From: a virus
DNA: 64,000 bases
Virus record (IMG/VR): IMGVR_UViG_3300045996_003734
Coordinates: 1-64,000 of that record
Direction: 5' to 3' (one strand)
Position numbers and translations under genes: made by a program. Below the pieces are notes generated by a model. It was not told the origin of the DNA. It was given only the letters and a program-made list of their open reading frames with translations, and made no database searches. Below are positions 47,359 to 56,026 of the stretch, in pieces. Positions within the stretch are counted from its first letter, which is position 1. Each line of letters opens with the position of its first letter.

Positions 47359-47744
47359 CAGACGGGGTCGCCCTGCGCCTTACCAACGAGGCTCACGCTG
47401 AACTCGATGGCGTTATCGACGTTGGCGACGATCTGCGGCTTCGTGAACCGACCGGTGCAGGTGAACACCAGGCCCGGCACCTTGAGGCGAAGGTTCTGGA
47501 CCTTGCGCTTGCGGTAGCTCGTCATGTAGTCGCGCTCGAAACCTTCGTTCGAGATCAGCGACTTGAAGCTCACGGTGCAGCTGCGCATGCCGTGGGTCGA
47601 GCCCGCGGGGTTCATGCGCAGCGTCGCGAGGACTTTTTCCCCGTCTTCGAACGCGAACGTCACGTCCGCACAGTCGACGAGGTCGCCGGCGCCGAGAGCG
47701 ACCTGGCCTTTTGGGTAGTCGAGAAAGTCGGAATTATCGGCCAT
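47358..47744 (-). CDS. Tail tube protein (Mu gpM-like)
   Basis: 128 residues. Beta-rich with the tube-protein pattern: QVALGAGDLVDCADVTFAFEDGEKVLATLRMNPAGSTHGMRSCTVSFKSLISNEGFERDYMTSYRKRKVQNLRLKVPGLVFTCTGRFTKPQIVANVDNAIEFSVSLVGK. Sits between sheath and chaperone, as in Mu. It polymerises into the inner tube that delivers DNA. Confidence 0.82.
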   Translation of the reverse strand: MADNSDFLDYPKGQVALGAGDLVDCADVTFAFEDGEKVLATLRMNPAGSTHGMRSCTVSFKSLISNEGFERDYMTSYRKRKVQNLRLKVPGLVFTCTGRFTKPQIVANVDNAIEFSVSLVGKAQGDPV

Positions 47745-47748
47745 TTGC

Positions 47749-49269
47749 TCAGCCCACCTTCGCCACGACTAGGGAAATCTTAGCGAGAATCTTGAACGCT
47801 TTTGCCGGAATGAAGATGTCCAGCTGGTTCTCGTCGGCGCCATCGACCTCGCAAATCAGCGTGCCGTCGTCCACGGTGCTCTGGAACTTCACGCCGTCGA
47901 TGACGCCCTTCGGCACGTGGAAGTTGAGCGTGCGCCGAATCACCCAGGCTTTGGCGTCGCGCTCCTCGATGACTCCCGCGGGGTTGGGGTCGTCGCCTTC
48001 TTTGCGGTTCTTCGCGATCTTTACTTGCCCGTCGGGGCTCATGAACTCCTGCGGGAGGCCGATGCGGAGGTCCTTGCTGTAGTCGTACAGCGCGTCGACC
48101 TCGTTCACGTCGAACACCCGACGGTCCTGGTTGCCGAGCGTGTCGATCGAGTGCGTCGTGACCGAGCGCAGGATAATGGGCGCGCCGCTCGCCGAGTAGC
48201 CGACGATGGACACGCCGTTGTTGAGCGCGTCGATGACCTCGGGATCCGAGGGCTGATCGCCGTTAACGTCAGCGGAGCCGCGGACCCGCTTGAGCGGCTG
48301 AAGAACGCGATTAGCGTTGCTCTCCTTTGCACGCCGACGCATGCGATCGCCGGCCTCTGCGGCCGCGATTTCGCAGGGCAGGGACTCGTCGCTGACGCTA
48401 AGAACGTGCTGGAGGTTAGTGTGGTTGCGCGCGATGGCGCCGGTCTTGGCCTGGGCGATGCTGCCGGTTGAACCGTACACCGCTTGCTGCAGCCGGGAGT
48501 TGAAGCCCGTCACGTTCGCGTCGATGTGCGTCGCCACCCGCGCCGCGTTCGTGGAGCCGCCGGACGCCTGCGCATCGGCGTTGCTCAGGCAAGGGACGAT
48601 GAAGTCGTACTCCTTCGAGAGCGCCGCGAGCGCGGCCGTCATATCGACTTCAACCGTGCCGCCCGTGAGAGTGGCGCCGCTGGGCGTGAGAGTAGCGCCG
48701 GTGCCGGTGAGCTGCTTTACACGCAAGCGAATGTCGTTGCCGGCCGTCCCCTTGCTCCGCGCGAGCAGGTTCATAGCGCCCGCCGTCCCTGCACTGGCAA
48801 CGCAGAAGAGGTCCGTTCCCTTCTGATTGATGCGCGGGAAGTTGTTGTCACGCGCTGCCGTCGCAGCCTCGCCCACGTTCCAGAACACGTCGACCGAGAC
48901 GCCCTGAATCCAAACGCGCCAGGAGCAATTGCTCGTGGGAGTGCCGGCAAAGGTCAACGTGCCGCTCGCGGCGACGCCCGCCGATTCCGTGCAGCACACC
49001 AGGTCCACGAGCGCCTGCGGATGGTTCTCGACGAACGACTGGAACGCGAAGTAGCCGAGGCAGCGCCCAGCCGCGACCTCGACGTCCTCCTTCGAGTAGA
49101 CGGTGCGAGCTTCGTTGACGGGCAGGTCACCACCCGACGTTGCTGGCGGCGAGATGATGACCGCGCGAAGGCCGGCCACGCCGGGGCTTGAGGCGCCGCG
49201 CAAGAGCGCAACGGAGAGCGCGAGGCCGGGCCTCGGATTGCTCGGATCTACGGCGAGCGGGGCGACCAT
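47749..49269 (-). CDS. Tail sheath protein (Mu gpL-like)
   Basis: 506 residues. N-terminal handshake-type start (PGLALSVALLRGASSPGVAGLRAVIISPPATSGGDLPVNEARTVYSKEDVEVAAG). Central insertion domain near LLARSKGTAGNDIRLRVKQLTGTGATLTPSGATLTGGT. Conserved C-terminal half GVSIVGYSASGAPIILRSVTTHSIDTLGNQDRRVFDVNEVDALYDYSKDLRIGLPQEFMSPDGQVKIAKNR. The protein contracts to drive the tube. It marks the phage as a myovirus. Confidence 0.9.
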   Translation of the reverse strand: MVAPLAVDPSNPRPGLALSVALLRGASSPGVAGLRAVIISPPATSGGDLPVNEARTVYSKEDVEVAAGRCLGYFAFQSFVENHPQALVDLVCCTESAGVAASGTLTFAGTPTSNCSWRVWIQGVSVDVFWNVGEAATAARDNNFPRINQKGTDLFCVASAGTAGAMNLLARSKGTAGNDIRLRVKQLTGTGATLTPSGATLTGGTVEVDMTAALAALSKEYDFIVPCLSNADAQASGGSTNAARVATHIDANVTGFNSRLQQAVYGSTGSIAQAKTGAIARNHTNLQHVLSVSDESLPCEIAAAEAGDRMRRRAKESNANRVLQPLKRVRGSADVNGDQPSDPEVIDALNNGVSIVGYSASGAPIILRSVTTHSIDTLGNQDRRVFDVNEVDALYDYSKDLRIGLPQEFMSPDGQVKIAKNRKEGDDPNPAGVIEERDAKAWVIRRTLNFHVPKGVIDGVKFQSTVDDGTLICEVDGADENQLDIFIPAKAFKILAKISLVVAKVG

Positions 49270-49712
49270 TACTTGTTCTTCTTCCTGCCCTCAGGCTTGG
49301 GCTCCGCCTCGGCAGGCGGGGTGATTTCGGGCTCGGGCTCGGGAGCTGGCTCGGGCTCGGGCTCGGGCTCGGGCGCGGGCTCGGGAGCTGGCGCGGGCGG
49401 AGGGAAACGCTCTGCCTCGCGGGCTTCCTCGAGCTGGAGCCACGCCAGCCAGTCCTCGCGGGTGCGCTCGACCAGGTCGCGGTGCTTCAGCGCATTCCGC
49501 AGCTCGCGGTCGTACCGCGCGCAGAAGGCGGCCGTGAGCGGGACGACACACTCGGTGTCCCAAACGATCGCCTCAGCGCCCTCGGCGCGCTCCGCCGCCG
49601 TCGCGACGCGAGCGCCAAAGCTGCTGCCGTTGGCGTCCCAGCGCGACACGAGCCGCCCCTCGACGGACGAGACGTAGCGCGCGAATTCGATGGCGGGAGC
49701 TTCGTCGGGCAT
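49269..49712 (-). CDS. Hypothetical protein with Pro/Glu repeat tail
   Basis: 147 residues. Residues 1-95 form a small helical domain with several charged heptads (LTAAFCARYDRELRNALKHRDLVERTREDWLAWLQLEEAREAER). Residues ~103-135 are a (PEP)n-type low-complexity tail (EPAPEPEPEPEP). It is located between gp37-like and sheath genes. Its partner and function are unknown. Confidence 0.6.
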   Translation of the reverse strand: MPDEAPAIEFARYVSSVEGRLVSRWDANGSSFGARVATAAERAEGAEAIVWDTECVVPLTAAFCARYDRELRNALKHRDLVERTREDWLAWLQLEEAREAERFPPPAPAPEPAPEPEPEPEPAPEPEPEITPPAEAEPKPEGRKKNK

Positions 49713-49740
49713 TGAGCCCGACTGGTCTAAACGCCGGGCC

Positions 49741-50694
49741 CTACGGTGACCCGTTCGGAGGCATCGGGTCGGTCACATCGGGCAGCTTGATGGGCGGCGA
49801 AATCGCCGGCCCCTCTCCGTTGGTCCCGGTGAGGTTCTGCATGCGCGTGCGGAGCCAGTCGTTGTACTCGGTGGTCTGCCGTCGGTGCTGGAGCGTGACG
49901 GTGCAGCCGATACGCACGAGATCGATGTAGCTGGTGGGCGTGACGCCGAACACACGCGCGTCGAGCACCTCGGCGCCAGGCTCGTTTGCGAGCCGCAGAC
50001 CGCGCGCGCTCATGGTGTCGAAGAGCGTCTCGATGACGTCGGTGCGCAGCACGTCGCCTTCCATTTGCCGCTGTGCCTGGGTGTCGAGCCTGCCGGTGAC
50101 GAGGAAGAGCGACCACGTGTGCCGGTAGAGAAACTTGCCGCGGCCGGTGCGCGCGAGACGCGAAACGCCCTGCGCCGCCATCGGGCCGTCGAGCGGGCCG
50201 GTGCTTTCCCAGCAAAGGCAGACGCCAGGGAACTGCGACATTTGCGCGCGCAGGAACTGCTCGAAGGTCCCCTGCTCGAAGCGCTTGTAGGTCACGAGCT
50301 GCTGGATGGCGCCGACGCCCAGCTTGGCGATGCCACCGGTCAGCCCCGCCGGCGACACGCTTTCGAGCTCGATGCCCAGCTGCGGCAGCGACCAGCTGTA
50401 CTGCGTCCCCGGACTGGTGTTGCCGACCGAGCCGCCTTGCAGCGACTCAACCGGCACGAGCACGCCGGTATTTGTGACCGGCCAGTCACCCCGCTCGTTA
50501 GCGGGGTTTTTCGTGACGAACACGGTGGCCTCTTCCAGCAAACCGCCGCGCACGATCGGAACCGCGCACGCGCCAAAGGGCAAGGTGCCGGTCGGGCCGT
50601 CCGACTTCACGAGCAGTTCGCCGGCAGCGACCGTTCCCATCAACGGCGCAAGGGCGGCCTGAATCGCTCGGCCGTTGGCGATGCTGTCACTCAT
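49741..50694 (-). CDS. Tail terminator/gp37-like protein (probable)
   Basis: 317 residues. It begins IANGRAIQAALAPLMGTVAAGELLVKSDGPTGTLPFGACAVPIVRGGLLEEATVFVTKNPA and ends with VFGVTPTSYIDLVRIGCTVTLQHRRQTTEYNDWLRTRMQNLTG. The order gpG-type gene, this gene, sheath corresponds to Mu gp37, a tail-terminator-region protein, though this one is longer than usual. Assigned on position mainly. Confidence 0.55.
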   Translation of the reverse strand: MSDSIANGRAIQAALAPLMGTVAAGELLVKSDGPTGTLPFGACAVPIVRGGLLEEATVFVTKNPANERGDWPVTNTGVLVPVESLQGGSVGNTSPGTQYSWSLPQLGIELESVSPAGLTGGIAKLGVGAIQQLVTYKRFEQGTFEQFLRAQMSQFPGVCLCWESTGPLDGPMAAQGVSRLARTGRGKFLYRHTWSLFLVTGRLDTQAQRQMEGDVLRTDVIETLFDTMSARGLRLANEPGAEVLDARVFGVTPTSYIDLVRIGCTVTLQHRRQTTEYNDWLRTRMQNLTGTNGEGPAISPPIKLPDVTDPMPPNGSP

Positions 50695-50894
50695 GAGGGC
50701 TGGTCGGGATGGTGCCAGGTGCCGGCGGCCTTGGCCCTCGACTCTGGCGCCTCGACCTCGCTCATGCCGCCGCGCCCGTTGCCGACGAGCAGCAGCGTTC
50801 GCCCGTCCGGGCCCGGGTCGCCCAGCGTGCGCGCCTGCAGGTGCCGGCCCTCCTTGTCGACGTAGACGACGCGCAGCGGGTGCTTCCCGCTCAT
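50691..50894 (-). CDS. Small hypothetical head-tail region protein
   Basis: 67 residues from an ATG overlapping the gpG-like stop (ATGA). It begins MSGKHPLRVVYVDKEGRHLQARTLG with a Gly/Asp-rich remainder. Small, basic and beta-like, similar in size to the DUF2635-type genes near Mu sheath genes. Function unknown. Confidence 0.5.
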   Translation of the reverse strand: MSGKHPLRVVYVDKEGRHLQARTLGDPGPDGRTLLLVGNGRGGMSEVEAPESRAKAAGTWHHPDQPS

Positions 50895-51319
50895 GGCGGC
50901 ATCTGCGACAGGATGAGCTCCGCGGCCTCGTCCAAGATCGGACCCTCGAAGGGACCGAGGTTGTAGAAGTCGCGCAGGGGTATCTTTCGCCGGGGCTCGG
51001 GACTCACGTGGTAGACGTCATAGCTAACCAGCGACATGGCTTCTGCAAAGGTGTCGCTCCACGCTGGCGAGACGCTTCCCGCCATCATCCCGGAATCCTG
51101 TAGGATTTTTGCGCCGGCTCCGCTCTTCCGGCGGTTGGCCAGCGTCGAATCTTCGAGCCCCCTCCAGCCGGGACCCTCCGCCTCGAAGACGTCCGCGACG
51201 CCGGCGACGAGCAGCTCGGCGATGACCGGAAGCATGCCCGGCAACGCCTGCGCCTTGGCCTGCAGCGGCCGGAGCACGGTCGAGAGGTTGTGCTCGACCT
51301 TCAGCTCGAAGAACGACAC
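50891..51319 (-). CDS. Virion morphogenesis protein (Mu gpG-like)
   Basis: 142 residues. GPGWRGLEDSTLANRRKSGAGAKILQDSGMMAGSVSPAWSDTFAEAMS is the gpG signature (W-x-L-(2)-T-(3)-R...K-L-x-DSG-L-(2)-S). It follows a helical N-terminus and ends in IPLRDFYNLGPFEGPILDEAAELIL. It acts in tail completion and head-tail joining. Neighbour order DUF1320/gp36 then gpG is as in Mu. Confidence 0.8.
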   Translation of the reverse strand: MSFFELKVEHNLSTVLRPLQAKAQALPGMLPVIAELLVAGVADVFEAEGPGWRGLEDSTLANRRKSGAGAKILQDSGMMAGSVSPAWSDTFAEAMSLVSYDVYHVSPEPRRKIPLRDFYNLGPFEGPILDEAAELILSQMPP

Positions 51320-51793
51320 TCAGTAGCCCCCCGGTCGGGGCCGCCTCGCGTTCGGGGCGAACATGAACTGCGGGCAGTCCGCGCTCGCGATGCGGCCGCG
51401 CACGTTCGGGTTGCGCCCCGCTTTCGCTTCGCCAACCGAGCGGAGCTGCCCTTGCACGATGAGCTCGAGCATCTTCAGCGCGTCGGTGCGGTGCGACGCG
51501 TACGGGGCGCCCTGCCCGCACCACTGCGGCTTGCCCTGCATGCCCTCGTACATGGCGATCGCGCAGAGCTGGCTCTTGACCGCGTCGTCCTCGGCGACGA
51601 GCGCTTCTCGCTGCTCGCGCGCCGGCCAAGCCTTCATGAGCACCGCCTCGCCCAGGCGCGTGGCCACGACGCAGGCGACTGCAAGCCGAGGTCCCGGCTC
51701 GAGTCGCCCAGCGTCTGAGAACACCTGCGCAACGAATTGCGGCGGGTAGCGCTCCTCCAGGTCGAGCTGCGTAATGAGCGCCGGTGCGGGCAC
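51320..51793 (-). CDS. Head-completion protein (Mu gp36/DUF1320-like)
   Basis: 157 residues. ITQLDLEERYPPQFVAQVFSDAGRLEPGPRLAVACVVATRLGEAVLMKAWPAREQREALVAEDDAVKSQLCAIAMYEG is the DUF1320/gp36 pattern (short strand, then a helical bundle with a K/R-x-Q-L-C-x-I-A helix). The tail (RNPNVRGRIASADCPQFMFAPNARRPRPGGY) is extra. It would sit at the neck. Confidence 0.75.
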   Translation of the reverse strand: MPAPALITQLDLEERYPPQFVAQVFSDAGRLEPGPRLAVACVVATRLGEAVLMKAWPAREQREALVAEDDAVKSQLCAIAMYEGMQGKPQWCGQGAPYASHRTDALKMLELIVQGQLRSVGEAKAGRNPNVRGRIASADCPQFMFAPNARRPRPGGY

Positions 51794-51801
51794 CGGTCAC
51801 C

Positions 51802-52419
51802 TCAGGAGTGGAGGAAGCCGCTCTGCTCGAGGTCTGCGAGCGTCTCCTTCGAGACGCGGTACACGACCGCCTGCAGCCCGAGCTCCTGCTGAAGCTCGGC
51901 CACGTCGTCGTCCGACTTGGTGACGATGAGCACGTCGCCGGCCTTCGCGTGGAGGCGGCCGCCCTTGCCGACGCCCGCCACACCCGAGGCGATGGTGACG
52001 CACTCGTTCAGCTGGCGCGCGTTCTCGGGTAGGCCGGCGATGGCCGTGCCGGCATTCTTGGCAGCCGTGGTCGCCGCGGCCAGCGCGGCGGTCAGCTCCC
52101 CGACCTGCTGCTCGAGCGACTTGCGAGCTCCACGCTCGCGGTCGAGCTCGCCCTGCAAGCCGTTGGCGCGAGCCTCCGCCTGCGAGAGCTTCACTGCGAG
52201 CTCGCCCGTCTTTTGCTCGAGCTTGGCCTCCGCCTGCTGGCGGATGCGGGTCTCGTCGTTCGGGGGCGGGGCTACGCTCGCGGCCCCTGCGCCGGTCGCG
52301 GCCCCGCCCTCGGCAGTCGCGCTCTCGCCCTTCGCCGCGCCGGCACCCGGATCGAGGACCTCGGTACCGCCCGCGGCTTGGTTCTTCGCCTTCGACATTT
52401 GCGTCTTTCTCTCGAGCAC
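51802..52419 (-). CDS. Hypothetical coiled-coil head protein
   Basis: 205 residues (an ATG at 52398, giving MSKAKNQ, is an alternative start). The Ala/Gly-rich N-terminus is followed by a long coiled coil (DETRIRQQAEAKLEQKTGELAVKLSQAEARANGLQGELDRERGARKSLEQQVGELTAAL). A C-terminal domain (GKGGRLHAKAGDVLIVTKSDDDVAELQQELGLQAVVYRVSKETLADLEQSG) follows. It lies between capsid and gp36-like genes; perhaps an accessory or internal head protein. Confidence 0.55.
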   Translation of the reverse strand: MLERKTQMSKAKNQAAGGTEVLDPGAGAAKGESATAEGGAATGAGAASVAPPPNDETRIRQQAEAKLEQKTGELAVKLSQAEARANGLQGELDRERGARKSLEQQVGELTAALAAATTAAKNAGTAIAGLPENARQLNECVTIASGVAGVGKGGRLHAKAGDVLIVTKSDDDVAELQQELGLQAVVYRVSKETLADLEQSGFLHS

Positions 52420-52423
52420 CCTC

Positions 52424-53554
52424 TCAGGTGCTGAGCACGTCCTTGATGAGGCCGCCGGCGATGTTCGTCCCGAAGAACGTGGTCTCGCCGAAGCCGGCTT
52501 CGAACATGGTGCCGCCGTTGATGCCGCGGCCCTGCGGGATGTACTCGTTCGTCACGACGCCGGTGCCGCTGCGGCCCTTGGCGCGGAACGTCCAGCTGGT
52601 GGCGGTGCGCTTGCCGTCGCGCGGTAGACCCGGCGCCGGGTTCGACACCAGGACGACGTCGTCGCCGAGGATGTACTGCAGCGCGCCGCCAGCCGCCGGG
52701 ATACGGCGGGCCGGGCAGATGTGAATGGTCGGCATGCCGACGATGTTGAGCTGCTGGTACCCCTGCACGTCCGCAGCCTGGGCGATCTCCGGCTTGGGGC
52801 CGGCGGTGCCCATCGTGGTGTTGATGTACGCGCGCACGTTGTTGTCGGACAGGAACCAGTACGCGACGTCGGGGTTCATGCCGATGTCGGTGATGGGCTG
52901 CGCCGACGCGAGGATGCGGGCGTGGATGTCCGCGCGAGGGTCCTTGGTCGAGCCGTTGTCCCACTTGAAGTTCGTGGTCAGCGACGTGCGGTTGTTGGCG
53001 TTCCAGTTGTTGAGGGTCGTGAGCGCACCGAACACGCGGATCTCGCGCGACAGGTACAGCTTGTTCATGACCATCTCGCCGCTGGCCGCGCGCACGTCGT
53101 AGGCGTCGACCGCCTCGTTCTGCGCGCCCCACGGGATGAACGTCGCCAGACCGTGCTCGAAGGTCTGGTACTGCGTGGTCGCGCTGGCGTGCGCGATCTC
53201 GTTGATGGCGCCTTGCCGGCCCACCTCAGTGGGCACGTACTCGAACATGTTCTCGAGCGCGAAGTCGCGGCGGTTGCCCTTCTCCTTGTCGACCAGCACC
53301 ACCGGGGAAAACAGGTCCGCGCAGTAGGCGAAGGGGCTGTAGCCGCCGAGGTAGGTGTCGAGCTCGCGCGCCTGGTCCCCGACCTCTGCCGGCGTCACGG
53401 CCATGAGCACGCGGGTGCCGGCCGCGCCGACGCCATCCACGTTTTCGGTCAAGGTGAAGAAGCGATGGCCAGGAGGCGCACCGTTCTGATTCGAGAGAGT
53501 GTCGATGGCGAGCGGAAGCCCGTTGAAACTGGGCTGTCGGAGGGCTGCGTTCAT
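52424..53554 (-). CDS. Major capsid protein
   Basis: 376 residues, one of the best-placed genes: after protease/scaffold and decoration, before gp36. It has HK97-type alternation of strands and helices (YQTFEHGLATFIPWGAQNEAVDAYDVRAASGEMVMNKLYLSREIRVFGALTTLNNWN, then IARILASAQPITDIGMNPDVAYWFLSDNNVRAYINTT, then VSNPAPGLPRDGKRTATSWTFRAKGRSGTGVVTNEYIPQGRG), ending ETTFFGTNIAGGLIKDVLST. It forms the icosahedral shell. Confidence 0.85.
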   Translation of the reverse strand: MNAALRQPSFNGLPLAIDTLSNQNGAPPGHRFFTLTENVDGVGAAGTRVLMAVTPAEVGDQARELDTYLGGYSPFAYCADLFSPVVLVDKEKGNRRDFALENMFEYVPTEVGRQGAINEIAHASATTQYQTFEHGLATFIPWGAQNEAVDAYDVRAASGEMVMNKLYLSREIRVFGALTTLNNWNANNRTSLTTNFKWDNGSTKDPRADIHARILASAQPITDIGMNPDVAYWFLSDNNVRAYINTTMGTAGPKPEIAQAADVQGYQQLNIVGMPTIHICPARRIPAAGGALQYILGDDVVLVSNPAPGLPRDGKRTATSWTFRAKGRSGTGVVTNEYIPQGRGINGGTMFEAGFGETTFFGTNIAGGLIKDVLST

Positions 53555-53602
53555 GATGAGGTGCGTTCCTTCAGAGGGTGACGAGCGAGAGAGCGAAGCG
53601 CC

Positions 53603-53989
53603 TCACGGCGCGATGAAGCGGCCCTTCCAGAGCTCGAGCTCGAAGAGCCCGTCAGCGCCGGCACACGCCGACATGGCGCGACCCCAGATCGCACTCGCCG
53701 TGACAGCGGTAGCGAAGCGACCGTCGGTCCCGCATTGAACGAGTGCGTGGAGCGCGATAGCGGCCGAGCCTTTGGCCGTGACCTTGCCCTCGGTTTGCAT
53801 CGAGCGGGTGCCGTTTTGCGGCAGGTCTTCGGTCGTCACGCCGCCAGGCAAGCTGGTGACCGCGGTGGGCAGGATGACTTCGTCCTGACCAACGCCGGGG
53901 ATGACGCCAAGGCCCTTGCCGATGGCTGCGTTTACGTTCTTGGCCGTTCGGAAGTACGAGGGGCTGGTGATTTCTCTCGGAGTCGGCAT
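53603..53989 (-). CDS. Head decoration/fibre protein (DUF2190-like)
   Basis: 128 residues. Ends GKVTAKGSAAIALHALVQCGTDGRFATAVTASAIWGRAMSACAGADGLFELELWKG, the 'x-A-KG-A-V-...-GRA...A-DG-x-x-E-x' pattern of small beta-barrel capsid-decoration proteins. Located between scaffold/protease and capsid, as in many Mu-like head clusters. Confidence 0.7.
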   Translation of the reverse strand: MPTPREITSPSYFRTAKNVNAAIGKGLGVIPGVGQDEVILPTAVTSLPGGVTTEDLPQNGTRSMQTEGKVTAKGSAAIALHALVQCGTDGRFATAVTASAIWGRAMSACAGADGLFELELWKGRFIAP

Positions 53990-54047
53990 GGCTTTCCTCG
54001 GGTCGCTGTCAGTTCAAAATGGGAAGCGGTGGGTGTGGGCGCGGCGC

Positions 54048-54800
54048 TCAGAGCGCCAGCTGGCCCGTGCGGATGAAGCCGCTCGCGGCGCGGACCTGCG
54101 TCTGCAGCGGCAGGTCCTTGAAGCCGGGCGTCTTGTCCTTGTGAAACGCCGCGCACTTCTCGATTTCGTTGCGACCGGGGTAGGCCGCGAACAGCTGAAC
54201 GTGCGCAGGCGGCGCGCCCGGGGCCCCGACGGCAGGAGCCGACGCCGGCGCGGGAGCGGCGGGCACCACGACGCCGTTGAGCAGCTGGACGCCGTTCTGT
54301 CCGGCGACGAGGCTCTGCGAGAGCAGCGCCTTCGCTGCGTCGGGCCTCGGCAGGGGGTACTGCGCGTAGAACGCCGCGAGCTTGGTCTCCCGCTCCTTGG
54401 GGTCGTCCACGTTGCAGGCGAGTCGCGAGGTGAGGAGCAGCGGCTTGAACTTCGCCGCGGTGTCGCCGCTCAGGCCCATCGATGCGGCGATCTGCTCGAC
54501 CTCCACCTCGGCCTCTTTCTTGTCCGCCGCGCCCAAGCGGTCGCGAGCGGCAGTCAAGCCGGCTAGGTACTCGTCGGCCTTCTTGGCCTTCTCGATGGTC
54601 TTGGCCGCGTCGCCGAGCAGCGCGGTCATGTCGTCAGACTCGAAGAGCCCGAGCAGCTGATCGAGCGTGTCGCCCTTGACCTTGGCCTTCTCGGCGGCAG
54701 CGAGCAGCACCGGCTCGGAGTCGCGGCAGTTGAACAGGTCGGCAAGCTTGCCGAGCAGGGCGGTCGCGAGAGCGGGAGCAGGGGCAGCGGGTGCGGTCAT
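54048..54800 (-). CDS. Nested scaffold protein (Mu gpZ-like internal start)
   Basis: An in-frame ATG at 54800 is preceded by GAGG eight bases upstream and would give a 250-residue protein (MTAPAAPAPALATALLGKLADLFN...) identical to the C-terminal half of the protease. In Mu, the scaffold Z is made exactly in this way from gene I. Its helical, acidic composition suits a capsid scaffold. Confidence 0.6.
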   Translation of the reverse strand: MTAPAAPAPALATALLGKLADLFNCRDSEPVLLAAAEKAKVKGDTLDQLLGLFESDDMTALLGDAAKTIEKAKKADEYLAGLTAARDRLGAADKKEAEVEVEQIAASMGLSGDTAAKFKPLLLTSRLACNVDDPKERETKLAAFYAQYPLPRPDAAKALLSQSLVAGQNGVQLLNGVVVPAAPAPASAPAVGAPGAPPAHVQLFAAYPGRNEIEKCAAFHKDKTPGFKDLPLQTQVRAASGFIRTGQLAL

Positions 54801-55676
54801 GGTGTTGTCCTCGGGGGCCGTTGGCGGCGAAGTGCTCGGGTCTGCAACGCCCATGACGAGCTGACCCGCCGTCGTGAGAATTTCGTCCGAGCTCGCGAGC
54901 ACGCGCAGACCGAGCAGGCGGCGCACCGAGTCCACGAGGTAGCCAAAGCCATCGGGGAACGCGGCCGACGTCATGCCGTTCGCGACCGCGTTGCGCAGCG
55001 TCTCGATCTCTACGGCGACCTCCGCCGCGGCGGCGTCTCCCGGCAAGCCGAGCAGATCGCGCAGGCCCACGAGCGCCTCCTCAGCGCTGTCGGCCTTGCC
55101 GTAAACGCTCACGCTGGCGGCGATCGGCGCCATGCCCTTGATGAAAGGGTGATTGGTGAAGGCGATGCTGGTGAGCAGCGCGCCGATCGGCTTGCCCGTT
55201 GCCGCGTCCTTCGCGCTCGGCCACACGGCTACGCTGGTCGACAGGTAGCCGCCCGCGCGAATCTGCTCTCGCGCCTGGTCGCTGAGCAGCGTGAGCGCCC
55301 ACAGCTCGGCGCCGTTCTCGCCCTCGCGCAGCTGCAGCTCCGTCGCCCACGCCGGAGCCGGAGCGCCCGTGGAAGGCAGCGTACCCTCGGTCGGCGCCAT
55401 CTCGCTCGCGTGTTCGTAGTCGTACGGCACAACGCGCTGCGTGCCGACGCCGTCGGGCCCCGGGCTGTACCAGGGGTTCGCGTGGAAGTTCGCGATGATT
55501 TGTTCGAACGACTTCCGCGTGAATTCGACGACGCGGCCGCTCGGGTGGCCCTCCCACTTGCCCTCGCGGGCGACCTGGATCCAGACGGCGCCGTCGTTCG
55601 CGACCTGCTCCGCGCTGAGCTTTACGGGTACGCCGAAGGCGCGGAGATGGAGCTTGGTGTCATTCTTGCGAGCCAC
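54048..55676 (-). CDS. Phage prohead protease/scaffold fusion (Mu gpI-like)
   Basis: 542 residues. The protease domain (~1-200) is recognisable from VVEFTRKSFEQIIANFHANPWYSPGPDGVGTQRVVPYDYEHASEMAPTEGTLPSTGAPAPAWATELQLREGENGAELWALTLLSDQAREQIRAGGYLSTSVAVWPSA...GALLTSIAFTNHPFIKGMAPI, the Mu I protease signature. The C-terminal ~250 residues form an acidic, helical scaffold (LLGKLADLFNCRDSEPVLLAAAEKAKVKGDTLDQLLGLFESDDMTALLGDAAKTIEKAKKADEYLAGL). The scaffold part can also start internally at 54800. It processes prohead proteins during maturation. Confidence 0.85.
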   Translation of the reverse strand: MARKNDTKLHLRAFGVPVKLSAEQVANDGAVWIQVAREGKWEGHPSGRVVEFTRKSFEQIIANFHANPWYSPGPDGVGTQRVVPYDYEHASEMAPTEGTLPSTGAPAPAWATELQLREGENGAELWALTLLSDQAREQIRAGGYLSTSVAVWPSAKDAATGKPIGALLTSIAFTNHPFIKGMAPIAASVSVYGKADSAEEALVGLRDLLGLPGDAAAAEVAVEIETLRNAVANGMTSAAFPDGFGYLVDSVRRLLGLRVLASSDEILTTAGQLVMGVADPSTSPPTAPEDNTMTAPAAPAPALATALLGKLADLFNCRDSEPVLLAAAEKAKVKGDTLDQLLGLFESDDMTALLGDAAKTIEKAKKADEYLAGLTAARDRLGAADKKEAEVEVEQIAASMGLSGDTAAKFKPLLLTSRLACNVDDPKERETKLAAFYAQYPLPRPDAAKALLSQSLVAGQNGVQLLNGVVVPAAPAPASAPAVGAPGAPPAHVQLFAAYPGRNEIEKCAAFHKDKTPGFKDLPLQTQVRAASGFIRTGQLAL

Positions 55677-55711
55677 GCGGGCAGCTTGGCCCGCACGTGG
55701 TCGCCCTGACC

Positions 55712-56026
55712 CTAGCCGCCGACGAGCTCGTCGGGCTGCCCCGCGCGGCGCCGCACGAGCTTGCCGTCCACGATGGTGACGACCTCGTCGCGGTCTTCAC
55801 GCGTCAGCGCGTCGTCCACCGCGGCGTCGTTCTCCTTGCCGGCCTTCGTGCGGATGAGCTCGTTCGCGCGAGCCATCACCTCGGTGGGCTTGGCGACCAG
55901 GCGGAAGAACAGGCGCACGCCGTCGGGCGTGAGGCCTCCGGTGCGCTGGTACTCGGCGAGCTGCCGCGCAGCGGCCTCCACGTCATCGCGTGGAGGCGCG
56001 CCCTTCGGGAGCAGCGGGGCCGTCAT
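55712..56026 (-). CDS. Small head-region protein
   Basis: 104 residues (EAAARQLAEYQRTGGLTPDGVRLFFRLVAKPTEVMARANELIRTKAGKENDAAVDDALTREDRDEVVTIVDGKLVRRRAGQ). It is helical with a short C-terminal strand pair, coupled (ATGA) to the MuF gene. Function unknown; small genes here can help portal or protease assembly. Confidence 0.55.
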   Translation of the reverse strand: MTAPLLPKGAPPRDDVEAAARQLAEYQRTGGLTPDGVRLFFRLVAKPTEVMARANELIRTKAGKENDAAVDDALTREDRDEVVTIVDGKLVRRRAGQPDELVGG

